Assembly: GCA_009809945.1 (NCBI GenBank)
Contig: WTPW01000852.1
Span: 169,669-233,668 of the forward strand
Origin: Gigaspora margarita
Lineage: Eukaryota > Glomeromycota > Glomeromycetes > Diversisporales > Gigasporaceae
Length of the DNA stretch: 64,000 bases
Direction of reading: 5' to 3'
Shown: in pieces, positions 10,843-22,084 of the stretch
Layout of the letters: each line of letters starts with the position of its first letter
Position numbering within the stretch: the first letter of the stretch is position 1
The notes under the pieces: generated by a model
The model's database searches: none
What the model saw: the letters and a program-made list of their open reading frames with translations, nothing else
Told to the model about the DNA's origin: nothing
Program-made: the position numbers and the translations under genes

Positions 10843-12085
10843 CAATATCCTCTGAAAGTTTATCATAATTTATGCAAATGTATAATATACGCAAATTACG
10901 TATCAGTGTATCACAATAAACCATTATCAATATATAAAGAAAAAATTATTTTCACCATTATCAACAAGATATCCTTCGTTATTATTAATTAAAACCATGC
11001 CTAAAAATACTCAATTAACTGACTTTGAAAAGGACAAATTATTGGAATATTTGATACTGGAGCTACTTTAGCCTCTATTGCTGAAACAATAGGCCATGAC
11101 CGTGCTTCAGTATCTAAATTTTTAAACCGGGTTAGGGAATGAGAAAGTATTGAACTGCCCCACGTTCGGCAAGACCATCAAACTAAACTAATGAAAATGA
11201 ACAAAATCTTATTAATGCAACAATCAATTACAATAAGTTATCTCTTCATGAAATATTAAGTAACAATGGAATTAATGATTCACAAACAATGGCAAGAAAG
11301 ATCTTACACAGAAATAGAATATGGGACGTATGATCGCCAAGAAACCAGGCTTGACATCAAAAGACAAGCAGAATTGAGACTCACCTCATGCGAACTGGAG
11401 TACATGTGATTGTCAAAAGGTTATTTTTAGTGATGAATCATCAGTCAAGATCAGTGACTGTTCACGACGAAATTTCGTATGGAGAAAAAATAAAAACCGC
11501 TATAAACCGTGCAATATGATGCCAACATTTAGGAGCATAAGAAGAGGGGAAAAATGACCGTTTGTTTTTATAAATTTATAAAAGAAAGGAATGGTGGTGC
11601 GCAATAAATTCGCAAAGATATATAGAAGTATTGAGGGAAAATTTTATACCTTTTCAACGTGAATAAATTGCAAAATTTGGAAATGATATAATCTTTCAAG
11701 GCAATAACGCACCTATTCATTTGGCAAGATATACTCACGAATGGATGGAATTTGAAAATATTCAATGTCTTCCATGACCAGCACAATCTCCGGATATCAA
11801 TCCGATATAAAATATCTGTAAGATATTAAAAGATAATGTTCAACAATGAAGACCACACCAACACATGAAACGTTGGAAACAGCACTTTTAGCAGAATGGG
11901 AAATGCTTGATGCATCTATTTTCATGAACTTAATAAATAATATATATTGTCGAAGTTATTATAGAGCAACAATTTTTAAACGGTTAAACGGTTACAATCC
12001 CTATAAATATGCAAATTTAGCAATATGTTATCAATGATAACATATTGTTAAATTTGCAACCGTGATAAACTTTCAGAGGATGCTG
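10843..12085 (+). mobile_element. Tc1/mariner-type element, 1243 bp
   Basis: The ends are CAATATCCTCTGAAAGTTTA and, on the other strand, CAGCATCCTCTGAAAGTTTA. TA follows the right end (12086-12087), while the left flank is now TT. Subterminal words CAATATGTTATCA and TGATAACATATTG form a palindrome near the right end (12021-12047). The size is normal for a Tc1 element. It contains the transposase pseudogene below. Confidence 0.85.
10997..12036 (+). pseudogene. Tc1-like transposase, broken
   Basis: ATG at 10997 opens MPKNTQLTDFEK. A paired-type HTH follows (ATLASIAETIGHDRASVSKFLNRV), then the DDE domain: VIFSDESSV (first Asp, about 11425), QGNNAPIHLARYTHEW (about 11700, where the usual Asp before NAPIH is Asn) and SPDINPI (about 11790, with a stop in place of the Glu codon region). 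There are at least six stops or frameshifts. The protein would excise the element and insert it at TA. Loss of two catalytic positions and the frame breaks make it inactive. Confidence 0.88.
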
Positions 12086-12304
12086 TATATTTTTAAAGTA
12101 AGCACATAACTATCACATATTTATTTTTTTATTGCAATTCAATTCAATTAGCATTTCCTGCATATGGAGATGAATGTTTATCAGAATACAAGACCCAGTC
12201 CTATTTCTTAAATTTTTTGACATTATTGAGATCTACGATAATATCAATATTAAGGCATTTGGAGTTTGTGATTAGGTTATTTACAGAATTCGAATACTGT
12301 ACCA

Positions 12305-13527
12305 TAGTGTTGTTAGGCGAACCCTAGAGGTTTCGCCACAGGCGAAAGTCGAAACTAGTTTCGATTTTCGTCAAAAAAAAATTAAAATGGCGAAATGGCG
12401 AAACTGGCGAAACTACTAAAAGGTGGCGAAACTAGAATGTTAATGAAATTAGTAAAGGATGAGTAAAAGAGGCAAGAATAGAAAATAATCATATATACGT
12501 GCATAATCATACTGTCATGTATGATGCTTTTTGATCAGTAATTTAAATTTTGCTATATTTGATCTATTATAAGTTATAGAGCATTGGGAAATAATTGTTG
12601 ATAATAATAATGTTAACAAGTTACTTATGTATAGTATTTAATTAAAGAGAAAAATCTTAATAATATAACAATAAATTTATTTTGACCTGGGTCAAAATGA
12701 CCCCCTTAGAATCTAACTGTCCTAGCATTACCAACCTAAATAAATTCGCAGGCCAATCAGATTTCAAGATCAGGTGCTACGTAGACGAAACGCAAAAAAT
12801 CGGTCATAACTCAACATTTTACCTATGGGCCCACCTTTTGCGCATTAACAAAAAGTTTCCTTGCAAAATTTTGGTATTAGAAGACTCTTCTTAACCTAAA
12901 CTAATAGCAAAACCTAACTCTAATTTAGCAGCGAAATTTCTTTAGAGAAATTTTTTTAGGTTGGTAACGGCTAGGGCGTTAGTGCGGGTCGAATTATGTT
13001 AATGCTGGCCGAGTTTTTTGGTGCACAAAACCCCGGCTGGCATCAACATAATTCCAGTCCACACAAACCTTAAATTTTACTGGAGAGTTTAAATATTTAG
13101 ATAAGTTTACTTTATACAAATAATATTAATGCATAGATAAGTGCTACTAAAAGAAAACAGTATTTCAGTTTCAAGGCTGATTGATTTATTATAAGTTCAA
13201 AAGCCTGAACTCTAGTTTTCATCAAATACAACCGAAAGGCTATTGTTTTGTTTACTGTTTTTGTACATTTTTTTTATCTATGCTTAATAGCCACGCGCAA
13301 AATAGTTTGATTTACCAACATGGCTCAGTCATTCCAAAGTCTTAGAGGATTTGATCTTCACTGTGTTTGACTTTCTNCAGGAGTTTTAGCTTTACCGGNG
13401 TTTCGCCATAGTTTCGACGTTTCGCCAGAGTTTCGACGTTTCGCNAGAGTTTCGCCAGTTTCGACTTTCGCCGGGTTTAGTTTCGACTTTCGCCATTTAC
13501 CAAAAATAGTTTCGCCTAACAACAGTA
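12305..13527. mobile_element. hAT-type non-autonomous element, TSD CTGTACCA
   Basis: The 8-bp direct repeat CTGTACCA lies at 12297-12304 and 13528-13535. The TIRs are TAGTGTTGTTAGGCGAA and TACTGTTGTTAGGCGAA (16 of 17). GGCGAA occurs about six times in the left 130 bases, and TTCGCC about six or seven times in the right 130. There is no transposase. The core has a second inverted repeat pair (ACCAACCTAA near 12731 and TTAGGTTGGT at 12956-12965) and a hairpin at 12989-13067. Confidence 0.9.
12989..13067. repeat. Imperfect hairpin inside the hAT element
   Basis: The left arm contains GAATTATGTTAATGCTGGCC. The right arm contains GGCTGGCATCAACATAATTC. They are separated by about 20 bases. Confidence 0.75.
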
Positions 13528-13535
13528 CTGTACCA

Positions 13536-13961
13536 AAACCTAATTATTATAGAAGTATTAATGTGCTGAAACTACTAGGTTCGCGCACTGTTATTAGCCT
13601 GGTTTCATGGGTTTACCAAAGAGCTGAAACTAGTAATGTTGATACTAGGACAATTGACAAAAATTTAGCCTTTTAATTTTAAAAATAAATTCTGAAAAGT
13701 AATATAATTATTACATGGTGCTCGTGTATGCTTCTACTTTAAAGTGATACAAGTAGTTCGAACAACTTTGAACCGAGCATAGATTACGTATAAATTCGCA
13801 AAACAACATATTTTTTCCTAAACAGGATGCCCTCGTACACTAAAATGCATTATTTCCTTTATGGCGTTATATAATACTTATACAATTATTAATTATCTAT
13901 CGCCATAACATATATATATGAACTTACAATAGAAAAATAGTATATAATAATTTCTTATTTA
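13536..13961. other. Spacer without visible feature
   Basis: No ORF, terminal repeat or tandem repeat is seen. Confidence 0.4.
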
Positions 13962-14043
13962 GGCCGCTTAAAGCTGATTAGTTGGTTAACGTCACTTTTC
14001 CCCAAAAAATTAAATACAGAAAAATCTTCAGTAAACATGTGAT

Positions 14044-15466
14044 CAGTGTTTAAAATTCAATGTTCTCATGTTCTCAATGAACATTTGAGTTTTTTTAAGA
14101 ACATTGATATTTAAAAAAAGGTTCTCTTATTTGAGAACATTTTATCCTCTTGAAATGTTCTCAAAGAGAACATCTATAAAATTTTTATGTTCTAGATTTA
14201 CTAATAAGAACAATAAATTATATAAATGTTTATCAATTTGATAATGTAATTTGATTATGACAAATTCTGTATATATGTATATACTATGTATAGCACATAT
14301 GGGGTGAAGTCAATAGAAAAGGGACAAATTTTTTCTTAATAAAAGATTTCTCAACTTTGAGCTTAAATATTTTGACAACTATCTTATTAAATCTAATATA
14401 TATTTTTTAGTTTAATTCTAGATAATTCTAAAATTAAAATAAAAAAATTTTTATCAAAATTGGTTAAGTAGTTCTAAGATATTTTAATTTAAAAATTAAA
14501 AAAATTTTTACTAAAAATGATTTGTCCCTTTTCAATTGACATCCCTCTATATGTTTAAAGTTGTACAATATGGGTAACAAATAAATATTTAAGGAAATAG
14601 ACTTTAAAATTTTAAAATAAAAATTCATTAGCCATACAGTGTGTTTTTTATATTGAGAGTATCATTATTGTGTAGACTTATATATAGATGATTTGGGTCA
14701 AATGATATGCTAATACTAAGCAAGTAAAAAAGACACAAAGTATTTGTTAGTACAAAGTTTAAATAGTTAAATAACAAAGTAATTGGATTCTAATTTCTTG
14801 CATTAACCAATAGTAGCATTAGTAAAATATTATAGAAAGACTTGTTTTGTTATAAGGAAATATAAAAAGCACTTGAAGTTTTAACAAAATTATTAGAAAT
14901 TAAATTGTATAATATATTGTGTTATGCTAAAAAATACAAAAAAATCATATACAAAGTTTAAAAAATTCTTAATAGATAAGCATAAACTTAGTGTGTGAAT
15001 TGTAAGTATAGAATTTATTTTCAAATAAGGTATTATTCTATTAACAATAGAATTCTTTACTAAAATTTATTTTATTTACTATATTAAACTATCAGAGCAT
15101 AAGTTATTTATTTATAATCTACTTATTTTATTATTAAAAGTTAGATATAACTTTAATTCACAATATGTTAAACTACAAGTGAGTCAGTGCAGTGTAAGAA
15201 AAGCTTAATTTTCAATTAGCATACCAAAAATTGATTGTAGAATTAATTATTATATTATTAATTTTATTAATTTGAATTAATTTTGTTGTAAATTAATAAA
15301 TAATATATATCAATATTGTTTGAAGCTAATATATACATGAACTTCTTTAAAAATTAATGCTCAATATATTTAATATATAATGAACACTAAAAAGTTTTTG
15401 AGAACAATAAAAATTTAAATTATGCTCTTTTGAGAACATAACTTTCAATTTGAATTTTAAACACTG
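14044..15466. mobile_element. hAT-type element, TSD CATGTGAT
   Basis: CATGTGAT lies at 14036-14043 and 15467-15474. The TIRs are CAGTGTTTAAAATTCAA and the same on the other strand (CAGTGTTTAAAATTCAAATT). GAGAACAT/ATGTTCTC words are arrayed at the left end (14060-14180) and thinly at the right (15400-15440). No transposase is visible. The same element in reverse orientation is found at 27468-33035. Confidence 0.92.
14301..14547. mobile_element. 247-bp palindromic MITE inside the hAT
   Basis: The ends are GGGGTGAAGTCAATAGAAAA and, on the other strand, GAGGGATGTCAATTGAAAAG, both followed by GGGACAAAT. TAT flanks both sides. The sister hAT copy lacks the segment (ATATGC-TATATATCTG region near 32770-32790), which confirms insertion. 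Confidence 0.85.
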
Positions 15467-15595
15467 CATGTGATTAAATCTGACCAAATGAGATTTAATT
15501 AAATGCTCTAGAATATATGGGTTGTTTAAATCCCCCGCCGCACCTGAAGTCCAAAATATTGACGTTAACCAACTAATCAACTAGATGTGGCCTTA

Positions 15596-15900
15596 TTATT
15601 ATGAAATACATTTTGATTTACTTATTTAAAAATGCACAAATCTTTAAATTATCCATCAACGTTACAAGTCTTTCAACGAATTTGGAATTATTGCCATCTA
15701 AAAGTTGATTTCTCGTGAATACAATTCTAAGAAATTTTTGTTTGACATCACACCAACTGCCATACATTCATATATAAATGATCTTCTAAATCTGATTAAA
15801 ACATTTGTATTTTTGCACCACAATGTTCACAATCTTTGAGCTTTTCTTTTTGGATATATTCCACACCTCTTTTGGTGGTCGTTCAGCTTTATTTTTAGAT
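15596..15900. other. Spacer without visible feature
   Basis: No gene or repeat is recognised. Confidence 0.4.
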
Positions 15901-15908
15901 GACATAAC

Positions 15909-16188
15909 TAGAGTTGTAAAATTACTTTAATTTTACGTAACTTTGTGTAATTTTGCATAGTTTTCGGTAACATAGTTTTCATATAATTTGTAAGAAATGT
16001 GATCATACGCTCATATGATTATGTACATCGATTTGATCAGTGAACTTTATGCAAAAATCTACTGCAATTCAATAATGCTAGCTGAGTTTTTCATAGTGCT
16101 GGTACTATATATCACGTGTGAAGTTTACATGAAATCCATGTTACTGAAACGTACGTAAAATTACATGTATTGATAATTTTCAACCCTA
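15909..16188. mobile_element. 280-bp hAT-type MITE, TSD GACATAAC
   Basis: GACATAAC lies at 15901-15908 and 16189-16196. The TIRs are TAGAGTTGTAAAATTA and TAGGGTTGAAAATTA. TTTTACGTAA-like words lie at both ends. Confidence 0.9.
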
Positions 16189-16196
16189 GACATAAC

Positions 16197-17196
16197 TTGC
16201 AAATTTGTAATAAAATAAAAAAAAAACTTATAAATCGAATTACTTAAATAAAATATACTTTTTTATTTTTATTACAACACTTAACATTACTGCATCAATC
16301 AATGTATATCAATTATACTTTATTACTTTCGCATTTGTGATATTTATTTTTTGAGTTTAGACATTGACCATTAGTTGTGACAGGAATTTTAGATTAGGCA
16401 TTGCCGCATGACAAAATTCAAGCAGAAATTTTGCCGCAATAATTTCTACTGCATGTATAATCAAAGATATTGCGGACATAAGTTACTTAAAATACCGTAT
16501 TAATCACATCCTCATATGTATTCGAAAAAAATTTAAAGCAATAAGTTAACAAATTTTTTAGTATATCTATGAGAAATTACTTATTTTAATACATTATCGA
16601 AAAATTCTCTTACAAGTACAATTGTGAAAATTTTCTACTGCCCTATACTTCATGAACCAGGTCCGTTGTGCTTTCCTCGGTTCGCTTATGGAACAATAAA
16701 AAAAGAAAATAAATTATATACAAAACTTTCAATTTTGCATTACAGTGGATCACCATTTTTAAAAGGATAATATTATCATATTAACTAATCTGATCGGTAA
16801 AGGCAAAAAAGCAATGCCATAATATATGAATAATTAACATTACAATTAGAATATAACTTTCACGAACATTTCGCACAAGACTCTATCGCATGACTTCTCG
16901 CATGTCATATGATAATACTTCATTTTAAATTATATGCTAATCAAATAGTTTATCTTGCACTAGGCATGAAGTCATCTCACACAAGTTACGCAAGATCACG
17001 GGCACGATAGCTTTTAATCTCGTGCAAAATACCAGTATACTTCTAATTACTATTGTAGCAAAATATTCGTATTAGAGAACAATCATTTTTTGAAAGTAAT
17101 ACTATTATTAAGTTGCCATCCGGATTTTACAATCAATTTATGCTTTTCTGGGCAAAGTTTTTATTAATTTTCAAAGAAATTACATTGACGCTCGAT
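16197..17196. other. Non-coding flank 3' of the F-box gene
   Basis: AT-rich sequence with no ORF, TIR or TSD found by eye. Confidence 0.4.
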
Positions 17197-17202
17197 TTTA
17201 TT
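17197..17202 (-). terminator. AATAAA poly(A) signal of the F-box gene
   Basis: On the minus strand AATAAA lies about 52 bases beyond the F-box stop codon. Position and word fit a polyadenylation signal. Chance occurrence is possible in sequence this AT-rich. Confidence 0.45.
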
Positions 17203-17253
17203 TATCATGTATGCCAACTTGTCTAAAACTAATAAAAAAAAAATTTATAGACA

Positions 17254-18789
17254 TTAACAATCAACAACAACGTGATTATATTGTACTACTGTCACATATC
17301 CCTTCATTCTTTCATAAACATCCCTCGAATGCAATATTACACCTAAATATTTCAGAGTTCCTTTTCGTATGCAGAATTCGATTAACGCTCTAAAATCTTT
17401 CTCTTCATAATAATGATTAGTTATTACTGTTTTTAAAGGTGCATTGCAATGATTGAACAAAATATCAAATTTTGATTTTAATGAACAAGTACTTAGATCA
17501 AGATATTGTAATGTAAACGGCAATGCATTTGCAAACTGTATAACCTCCTCTTCAAATATGTCATCACACCACCTTAAAGTGAGAAATAAAAGGTTTTTTA
17601 AATTACCAATAAGATCTAAAAGTTGTGTGGAAAACTCAATATCTGAAATATTGAGATATAAAATGTTTGGGCAAAACGATATAAGTGTTTCTAGTAATAA
17701 TGATTGTTTTGAAATCATTTTTACTTCAATTTTTAGTCTTTGTAGTAATGCACCGGACTTTTCAAGAATTAACACTATATTCGATGCATCAATCTCGCAA
17801 TCTAAGTTACTTATCTCCAAAGTGGTAAGTTTACAATTTAATGTTTTCGTAATTTTCAATATTTTTTCATCATTGCAATACCTAATACGAATAGTTTCTA
17901 AATTTTCACAATTCATCAGCGTCTTGAATTCTACATTATAATCACAATCTTTTATTACAACTTCTCTTAATGATTGTTTTTGGCTCTCTAAAGCTGAAAC
18001 AATGCCATGAAATTCTTTAGGAGTGCCTGTTTCTATTAAATGGAATTGCCTAAGTCGTTTTTGTGATTTAATCATGGATATAAGCGCATGAAATACTTGT
18101 GAACCATAATTAGGATTAAATTCTTCAATTTTCAAAACATTAATTTTCGTTGAAATTTTTGTCAAGATCTTAAGTAATGCAGTAACATTTTCTGCCAACA
18201 TCTTTAATACTGTTTTACGATTTTTGTTGCCAAAGACCGATATGATACACAAAGTCAATTCTTGGAGTTGTGAAAAAAATTGCATATTTCGTCCTAATGT
18301 GTAGAAGATCTCTGGTCTAATTTCATTAAATTGAGAAAAATATATATCTAATTTGTGCAAGGTGGCACCACTCTCAATAAATAATTTAAGTAACAAATCT
18401 CTTATGTGTAAGTTCAATGGGCGGTAATATGATTTTAAATCAACAAATTGAAGTTTGATCCATTTTTCAATCTTATCTTCTAAAAGAGATATATCGATAA
18501 TCTTTATAAATCTTGCATAATCAAATAGAGTTTTAGAAAACTCTGCATTTATTCCAAGTTCTTTTAAAATGAATTTTTCATCCTCATCAATAAACGAAAG
18601 ATAATTAGAAATGAATAACGGGTTCTGCTTAAATGAAAATGGGTCTTTCCAAAGAACGGGAATTGACATTTTGCACCAATATCGGCTCACAAGTGTGCAC
18701 GAATATAAGGAATAAGATTCATTATTTAAATTATTAAGAATAATATCCATTAATTCAGGCATATCGCCCGTAAATATTTTTGACGCCAT
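17254..18789 (-). CDS. F-box protein with diverged leucine-rich repeats
   Basis: An uninterrupted 511-codon frame from ATG 18787-18789 to the stop at 17254. Residues 5-50 (ending SRYWCKMSIPVLWKDP) have the pattern of a fungal F-box, which binds Skp1 in SCF ubiquitin ligases. From about residue 150 to the end, Leu/Ile-spaced segments resemble diverged LRRs that would choose the substrate: LQELTLC, LETIRIRYCNDEKILKI, LTTLEISNLDC, LYLNISDIEF, LLFLTLRWCDD and LQYLDLSTC. The composition is Ile/Lys/Asn-rich, matching the AT bias. No introns, signal peptide or membrane helix are seen. Such single-exon F-box/LRR genes are, from recalled knowledge, a large family in arbuscular mycorrhizal fungi. It is the only clearly intact cellular gene in the window. 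The substrate is unknown. Confidence 0.88.
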   Translation of the reverse strand: MASKIFTGDMPELMDIILNNLNNESYSLYSCTLVSRYWCKMSIPVLWKDPFSFKQNPLFISNYLSFIDEDEKFILKELGINAEFSKTLFDYARFIKIIDISLLEDKIEKWIKLQFVDLKSYYRPLNLHIRDLLLKLFIESGATLHKLDIYFSQFNEIRPEIFYTLGRNMQFFSQLQELTLCIISVFGNKNRKTVLKMLAENVTALLKILTKISTKINVLKIEEFNPNYGSQVFHALISMIKSQKRLRQFHLIETGTPKEFHGIVSALESQKQSLREVVIKDCDYNVEFKTLMNCENLETIRIRYCNDEKILKITKTLNCKLTTLEISNLDCEIDASNIVLILEKSGALLQRLKIEVKMISKQSLLLETLISFCPNILYLNISDIEFSTQLLDLIGNLKNLLFLTLRWCDDIFEEEVIQFANALPFTLQYLDLSTCSLKSKFDILFNHCNAPLKTVITNHYYEEKDFRALIEFCIRKGTLKYLGVILHSRDVYERMKGYVTVVQYNHVVVDC

Positions 18790-18862
18790 GAATTAATTTT
18801 GTTGTTGTTATTAATGAGAAGGAAGGTTTAAGGAATCGTTGTTATCATGTTATGCAACAGAG

Positions 18863-18874
18863 ATTATAAATAGA
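18863..18874 (-). promoter_or_regulatory. TATA-like box upstream of the F-box gene
   Basis: On the minus strand CTATTTATAATC lies about 75-85 bases before the ATG. It is followed by a pyrimidine-rich stretch (CCTTCCTTCTC) that could hold the start of transcription. Position and composition are the only evidence. Confidence 0.4.
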
Positions 18875-19909
18875 TTTATTTTCGCATGTGATCATTGACG
18901 ATCCTTACTCGATCGGACGTAGAACTACTCAAAAAACAAATATTGTTTAAACGAACAAATTTAAGGTTAACTGTTAAGGCTTAAGTTGAAGTCAAAAGTA
19001 CGGTAATAATGTAATATAACAAAATTACTCGAGAAAATTTATTGTTAGAGCCCTAAAGATAACTTACGCGATTATTTGGTTTGTTTTGGTTTATTTTGAT
19101 ATTTTGAATTTTTTTTACGTTACACTTGATTCTAATTTTTATTGATAGACCGACTTCGGAAAATCATGTGACAGACATGGCATAGGACTCATGGTCAGAC
19201 ATTCGTTTGATTGGTTGATGTAAATCAATTACCCGGGTAACTTATTTAAATGTTTTAAAGTACTTTTTTAGAACTGAACGTTTCACTAATAAAAAATCAC
19301 CACAAAAGCTATATCCAGCTTTGAACGAATGCTAATATTCACTATACAAAAGAATCTCAAAAGAATCTTCCTCCTCGTGGACTTTGCTTAGAAGACAAAA
19401 TATATTGCTGTTTATTGGACTGTGTGAAATTGTTCTGTGCAATGAGGGTAACTGGAAGTATTTTCATCTAAAACTACTTTGTTTCGTAAGATTTAAAAAT
19501 TTCTTATTGCTAACTATTCAATTTGAAAGGTACAAGCTCTTTAGCAATAGAAGGTTCAAGTTCATTATTCACTTGGTAGGGTTGTCAACCATAAATTAAA
19601 GTTTTGGTTTATATACTGTATCATAGATTCTTTAATGGGTTTAGGTTTATTAACAATAAAATATTACTTTTTCTCAACTTTACGTGTATCTATCTATTTT
19701 CTAAGACATATATAATAATTTTAGTTGTATATATTTATTGGTTTGCAAGCTTTATAAGCTTCTTTCTATGAAGTTTTTTTATCTTCTATTAGTAGTATTA
19801 ACAATAAAATTTAAAAATTATGTAATTTGATTGGTTAATTATCACGGAAAATCACAGGTAGATCTACAAAAATTGACCAATCATATGAATTTCAGCCTAT
19901 GAGCATAGG
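18875..19909. other. 5' intergenic region of the F-box gene
   Basis: No second gene is seen. CCAAT-type words occur (GATTGG at about 19209 and 19829). A candidate promoter region of about 1 kb lies between the gene and the hAT at 19918. Confidence 0.4.
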
Positions 19910-20254
19910 ACAGGGAGCAGGGACTGTCAAAAATTTTGATCCAAATTTTGCCAAATTTATCCAAATTTTGGCCTTTAATTTTAAAATTTCCAAATTTTGG
20001 TATTTAGCCCAAATTTTTCCAAATTTCAGCCCACAATATCCAAATGATATCCAAGATTTTGGAACTTATGTGATCTGGGACCTATGTTCAACCAATCAGA
20101 GAATGTGTAATGTCATATAATAGTCTAGTATAAATTGTTCAATGATTTATTCTTTGAACATATACAAATACAAAAATTTTTCTTATGATATGTAGCTGTT
20201 CTTTTGAACATTATACTATATATGAAAGTTATGTTGTTGAACACACACAAATAA

Positions 20255-20622
20255 AAAAAAAGCTCTACTAAAAAAACCACTGCCTATAGCCATGCACAAG
20301 AGTTTTCAAAACACTTTATTTTTGATTCTGGGAAGCTTATGTGCCTTTTTTGCAATCGCAGCATCAATTATGAAAACAAAACTTTCATTTCCTCACAAAT
20401 AAATTCCAAAAACCACCAAAAAATACATGAAGAATACTTAAAATCTCCAAACCAAACCCAAAAACTATGTCTTTTTTCATCTTTAACTGTTTATAAAAAA
20501 AAAGAAATTCTTTGTGATCTTGTTGATGCCTGGGCTAAGACTGATATACTATTAGAAAAGCTTAACAAGTTTTGTAAATTTTTAAATACACACTGCAAAA
20601 AGGATGGCTTCATACCTGTAGC
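20255..20622 (+). pseudogene. hAT transposase N-terminal part with BED-type zinc finger
   Basis: An open stretch encodes a BED-like finger: CLFCNRSINYENKTF followed by SSQINSKNHQK-H, spacing C-x2-C-x(about 20)-H. Next comes KKEILCDLVDAWAKTDILLEKLNKF and CKKDGFIPVAG, a segment I recall from hAT transposases of this fungal group. Coding is cut at 20623 by a 183-bp MITE and resumes at about 20806 (ANTLCWTYLPIVFENYLEGSY). The BED finger would bind the element's ends. Downstream insertions and stops make it inactive. Confidence 0.75.
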
Positions 20623-20805
20623 AGGACCCCAGACAATTCTATAGTAAGTGGTATGGTAAAAAGTGGGTAGATTTTGGGCCAAATTCACATTAATTCTGGT
20701 CAAAATTAAAAATTAATTTTATTTTGACCAGAATTTAGATGAGTTTGGCCCAAAAAATCTACTCACTTTTTACACCCAACCTACCTTAGGATTGTCTGGG
20801 GTCCT
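20623..20805. mobile_element. 183-bp palindromic MITE inside the hAT transposase
   Basis: Both ends read AGGACCCCAGACAAT, a perfect 15-bp TIR. CCTGTAGC (20615-20622) and CCTGCAGC (20806-20813) are a 7/8 direct repeat. The rest folds back on itself (CAAAATTAA / TTTTGACCAG arms). It interrupts transposase codons on both sides. Confidence 0.85.
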
Positions 20806-21019
20806 CCTGCAGCTAATACTTTATGTTGGACATACTTACCAATAGTTTTTGAAAACTATTTAGAAGGCTCGTATCATATATTTAGTACAAAACCTGTGGC
20901 AATTATCATTGGTTAAACAATAGATGCTAAAGGCCGTAGTATAGCAATACATTATTTTTATATTGTGGAATAACTAAACTTATATCTGCTGATTTTTTGC
21001 GAACAGTAAATTACTCAAC

Positions 21020-21835
21020 TAGTGTTTTAAGCCGGCTGAAATAGCCGCAGCTAAGCTGGCTTAGCTGGCTAAGCCAGCCAATATAATATGGTCAGCTAGC
21101 TAATACGGCTAAGGTCACCTCTAGTGATATGAATCAAAAATCGATTACAAACACGATTTTAATTAATTGATTAAACTAATCAACTAATCGATCAATTGAA
21201 TAACTGATTATCAGTTATTCGATTAACTGATTAATCGATTAGTTGTCTATATGCTGATATGTATATATACGTATAATAGCTGCTATGCACGTATTTAAAT
21301 TCATTAACTACTGAACTATTCGAAAGCACATAAAAAAAATAGCTGTTTATGGTACTACCAGATGCTTAACTAACTGACCAATTAGTTAACTATTAATCGA
21401 TTAATTGATTAATCGATTAATCGATTAGTTGATTAGTTGGACGTAATCAACTATAATCGACTTTTTACAACCACCAATCGATTACAAATTTTTTGTGTAA
21501 TTCATATCACTAATTTGCGTTTTCATAAAATTATCAAATGTACTATTTAATTAAAGCAATTCAACAATTTATACTAAACTGCATATTTTAATTATCTTAT
21601 TTAAAAATTATAGTTGATTACTGATTATATCTTTTTATCAACACCTGTGTATTTTGGATAGTTTAATTATTAATTGATATATAGAATAAATTATTATCAT
21701 AATACAAAAAGTGTGATATATTATTAGTTCTGAATTATTCTGAAAGTATGCTATTAGCTATTAGCCAGCCGCTTAGCTGATATTTTGGTCATCTGGCTTA
21801 GCCAGCTAACAAAAATCATGCGGCTTAAATTACTA
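21020..21835. mobile_element. hAT-type element, TSD TACTCAAC
   Basis: TACTCAAC lies at 21012-21019 and 21836-21843. The TIRs are TAGTGTTTTAAGCCGGC and TAGTAATTTAAGCCGCA. Words AGCTGGCTTAGC, GGCTAAGCC and similar are arrayed at both ends. It is nested in the 4.2-kb hAT and itself contains 21122-21512. Confidence 0.9.
21122..21512. mobile_element. 391-bp palindromic hAT-like MITE without matching TSD
   Basis: TAGTGATATGAATCAAAAA and, on the other strand, TAGTGATATGAATTACACA form the ends. TTAATCGATTAA-type words fill both halves. The flanking octamers GTCACCTC and ATTTGCGT do not match. Confidence 0.7.
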
Positions 21836-22084
21836 TACTCAACTATGGAAGTCTTATTTTGTGGCTTTTAGCAGAATGGAACATTTTTTTATTTTTCCTA
21901 AAGTAATTGTTTCTGATTCTGCTTTCTATATAAAAAAATGTTTTCATGAAGCTTTAAGTCCTATTATGGTACAATTAAAACACAATACTTGTTCAGCCAT
22001 ATAATAAATTTAATTGGGTAAATAAATTATATATACATTTAATATATATATCAGATATGTAATAATATTATCACTATTGTTGTA

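Larger units (their letters stand above)
13962..15592. mobile_element. PIF/Harbinger-like MITE of about 200 bp, split by a hAT
   Basis: TTA flanks both ends (13959-13961 and 15593-15595). The left end is GGCCGCTTAAAGC, then TGATTAGTTGGTTAACGTC. The right end on the other strand is GGCCACATCTAG, then TTGATTAGTTGGTTAACGTC. Removing the hAT at 14044-15466 plus one TSD copy leaves about 200 bp. A relative lies at 58505-58758. Confidence 0.8.

Noticed and set aside
12682-12894. 70-codon ORF inside the hAT at 12305
   Set aside because: It lies across an internal inverted repeat and resembles no known protein. Chance is likely.
17453-17941. 162-codon plus-strand ORF
   Set aside because: It is antisense to the F-box gene and has no protein-like features of its own.
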